Origin: Aquimarina acroporae
Lineage (GTDB): Bacteria > Bacteroidota > Bacteroidia > Flavobacteriales > Flavobacteriaceae
Length of the DNA: 64,000 nt
NCBI RefSeq assembly: GCF_023195925.1
Contig: NZ_JALPRE010000015.1
Span: forward strand, 62,001-126,000
Reading direction: 5' to 3'
The notes below the pieces were generated by a model. It made no database searches, was not told the DNA's origin, and saw only the letters and a program-made list of their open reading frames with translations. Of the stretch, positions 62,269 through 64,000 are shown in pieces (the first letter of the stretch is position 1; each line of letters starts with the position of its first letter). The translations under genes and the position numbers were made by a program.

Positions 62269-62360
62269 GGGATAGTTTTTTGGTGAACTCTCTACAAACG
62301 CACACAAAGATAACCAAACAATTTAATTGGGCTTTAAGACTATGTAAAATGATCGTGTTG

Positions 62361-63209
62361 TTACGATTTTTCGATAAGAAGAGTGAGCTCTATAAACTCC
62401 TCAACCGATAATTGTTCTGGTCTTTTGTTTAGAATATCCAATGCTTTTATAGTATCGGTAAGCTGCAAAGTTTTAAGGCTGTTTCTTAGGGTTTTACGAC
62501 GTTGACCAAAAGCAGTTTTTACTACTGTAAAAAGTAGTTTTTCACTACATGGGAGCGAATATTCTTTTTTACGAATGAGTCGTAGTACCCCGCTATCCAC
62601 TTTGGGAGGAGGATTAAATACTCCGGGAGGTACCGTAAATAGATATTCGGCATCATAAAACGCCTGAGTGAGTACCGATAAAATACCATAGGCCTTACTA
62701 CCAGGTTTTTCGCAAATACGCTGTGCCACTTCTTTTTGAAACATTCCTGTAAACTCAGGAATACGATCACGATGTTCCAATGTTTTAAAAACAATTTGGG
62801 AAGAAATGTTATATGGGAAATTACCGGTTATGGCAAATTGCTCTTCACTAAAAAGCGTATCTAAGTTGTATCTTAAAAAATCGGCTTCTAATACTTGAAA
62901 AGAGATGCTTTTTCTTTCAGATGCTGCATGTTCTAAACGAAAAGTAGTGTTGAGGTACTCGATCGATTCATTGTCGAGATCCATGGCCACAACATTGAGT
63001 TCTTTCTCAAGAATATATTTGGTAAGAACCCCCATACCAGGGCCAATTTCGATAACATTGGTATACCCAGTTTGGGTAAGAGTATCTCCAATTTTTCTGG
63101 CGATGTTTTCATCTTTCAAAAAATGCTGCCCAAGATGCTTTTTGGCTTTTACGGCAGTTTTTTCTGATCTAGAAGAGTTATCCTCCTTATATTTTTTGTG
63201 TTTAGCCAT
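62361..63209 (-). CDS. rsmA: 16S rRNA dimethyladenosine transferase
   Basis: 282 residues from the ATG at 63209 ([10 protein letters not shown]). Dimethylates two adjacent adenosines near the 3' end of 16S r[25 protein letters not shown] motif [12 protein letters not shown], and motif [12 protein letters not shown] (N-F/L-P-Y). C-terminal [16 protein letters not shown]. Overlaps the DUF4286 gene by 8 bp. Confidence 0.97.
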   Translation of the reverse strand: MAKHKKYKEDNSSRSEKTAVKAKKHLGQHFLKDENIARKIGDTLTQTGYTNVIEIGPGMGVLTKYILEKELNVVAMDLDNESIEYLNTTFRLEHAASERKSISFQVLEADFLRYNLDTLFSEEQFAITGNFPYNISSQIVFKTLEHRDRIPEFTGMFQKEVAQRICEKPGSKAYGILSVLTQAFYDAEYLFTVPPGVFNPPPKVDSGVLRLIRKKEYSLPCSEKLLFTVVKTAFGQRRKTLRNSLKTLQLTDTIKALDILNKRPEQLSVEEFIELTLLIEKS

Positions 63210-63516
63210 TTTGCTCGCTAACAATTTCTAATTCTGTTCTAAAAGCGACAAATTTACCTGCGAAACGTTGGGATTCTGCCCTAAGTCGATCGGCATCTTC
63301 ACTATAATATTGCTGTAAAGTCTCTTTGCTACTTGTGGTGTATTGAACAGAGTAGGTAATACCTCCCATTTCTTCGTTTACCAATACTTTGGTCATTAAC
63401 GCTTTACTAAATTTTCCTGTCGCCAACATATCGGGGATATGTTCTTTTCGCATCCAGTGTAGCCACTCTTCATGAACCGTTTCTTCAATATTTATAGTAA
63501 CGTTGTAAATATACAT
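63202..63516 (-). CDS. DUF4286 family protein
   Basis: 104 residues from the ATG at 63516 ([20 protein letters not shown]). The conserved W...[28 protein letters not shown] and [16 protein letters not shown] segments fit the small ferredoxin-fold DUF4286 family, unknown in function. Translationally coupled to rsmA by an 8-bp overlap. Confidence 0.92.
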   Translation of the reverse strand: MYIYNVTINIEETVHEEWLHWMRKEHIPDMLATGKFSKALMTKVLVNEEMGGITYSVQYTTSSKETLQQYYSEDADRLRAESQRFAGKFVAFRTELEIVSEQNG

Positions 63517-63580
63517 CTCTGTGATTTTTAAGGAGGCAAAGGTAATAAACAAACCTCGTTTTGGTTATACCACAACTATA

Positions 63581-64000
63581 CTAATTTATAGCATCTCCTC
63601 TTAGGGTTCGATATTTTTTTCGGGCTTCAACAAAATAAATACTGTCTGCATGGTTAAAAATTATTTTTTCATACAGTTCTTTTGCTTTTTCGGGTTCTCC
63701 CAATTGATTAACATACAATTCGGCTAACCAATAATAAGCATCATCGGCCAATATATCGTATTCGAAAAACTCTAAGATTTTTAGGTAATTTACTTTGGCT
63801 TTTTCAAAATCTTTTTCTTTTTCATATAGCTTAGCTTGTCGTAAAAAAGTTTCGTCTTCAATCTTTTCCCCTCTATGATTATCGAGAATCTTTTGATACA
63901 TAGCGATAGCCTCTTGGTTTTTATTCTGAAAGGCCAGTAAATCGGCTTTGGCAAATATCTTAAGTGCAGTTTGTGTAGAATCTTCAAGAGAGTTATCACT
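63581..64000 (-). CDS. TPR protein, partial (3' end)
   Basis: The frame is open to the window edge: 33 further codons without a stop precede the first internal Met at 63901, so the gene begins outside. The visible C-terminal 139 residues contain TPR-type pairs (IFAKADLLAFQNKNQEAIA, FEKAKVNYLKILEFFEYD, EKAKELYEKIIFNH). Such proteins scaffold envelope or T9SS-related complexes, but the family member is not identifiable from the tail alone. 64 bp upstream of DUF4286. Confidence 0.85.
   Translation of the reverse strand, partial: SDNSLEDSTQTALKIFAKADLLAFQNKNQEAIAMYQKILDNHRGEKIEDETFLRQAKLYEKEKDFEKAKVNYLKILEFFEYDILADDAYYWLAELYVNQLGEPEKAKELYEKIIFNHADSIYFVEARKKYRTLRGDAIN

Overview
The window looks like a low-GC chromosomal segment from a marine-type member of Flavobacteriaceae (Bacteroidota). 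The evidence is consistent: -7 promoter boxes of the Bacteroidota form TAnnTTTG in front of many genes, type IX secretion (T9SS) C-terminal sorting domains on several large exported proteins, lipoproteins with an acidic export signal next to the lipid-modified Cys, an OlsF-type ornithine-lipid synthase, and a TPR - DUF4286 - rsmA - mgtE order that I believe is common in the family. There are no rRNA, tRNA or CRISPR genes, no insertion sequences and no sign of phage.

Layout. 1-7200 (mostly minus): a secreted protein of unknown function, metG, and a DUF1800/DUF1501 pair with its own terminator. 7200-11700 (plus): LD-carboxypeptidase, YraN, an aldo/keto reductase, a membrane-anchored AraC regulator and an NHL-type lipoprotein. 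11700-20240 (minus): a serine hydrolase, an XRE-type membrane regulator, an alpha/beta hydrolase translationally coupled to mfd, and a class V aminotransferase. 20240-21300 has no long gene but is rich in hairpins and terminators and holds one candidate small ORF. 21300-25030: terB, convergent with a four-gene operon encoding a coiled-coil protein, a possible roadblock/longin-like protein, a Ras-like GTPase and a hybrid histidine kinase. 25250-33400: fbp, GNAT, aspartokinase, OlsF, a CarboxypepD_reg-like protein and two MscS channels. 33400-39400 (minus): an arsenic operon (arsR, DUF6428, arsN-like, arsC) with an ArsR operator but no efflux pump, then several small genes, a LuxR-type membrane protein, an HD hydrolase and a 2-hydroxyacid dehydrogenase.

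39450-58520 is the distinctive part, a block of surface-protein cassettes. It has a coiled-coil T9SS adhesin-like gene, then two copies of the unit [periplasmic TPR / membrane / LuxR-like regulator - giant leucine-rich-repeat + DUF5011 T9SS protein - FN3-like lipoprotein]. A third, sensor-less regulator paralogue sits inside the first unit. Behind each regulator gene lies a composite direct-repeat site (TACGTA N4 TACGTA, then 38-39 bp from its start TGMCAC N4 TGMCACC). Each target gene has an AAAANCCCCTT leader just before its ATG. The adhesin gene and both lipoprotein genes are followed by a hairpin with a covarying stem and an AAGGGG-type loop, then an intrinsic terminator. I read this as a self-contained regulated surface-display system: a membrane-spanning regulator senses through its TPR domain and switches on the neighbouring secreted LRR protein and lipoprotein.

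58500-64000: Gfo/Idh/MocA oxidoreductase, cupin, thioesterase, an orphan six-cysteine peptide with a bacteriocin-type leader behind a perfect palindrome, mgtE, rsmA, a DUF4286 protein and the 3' end of a TPR gene that runs off the window.
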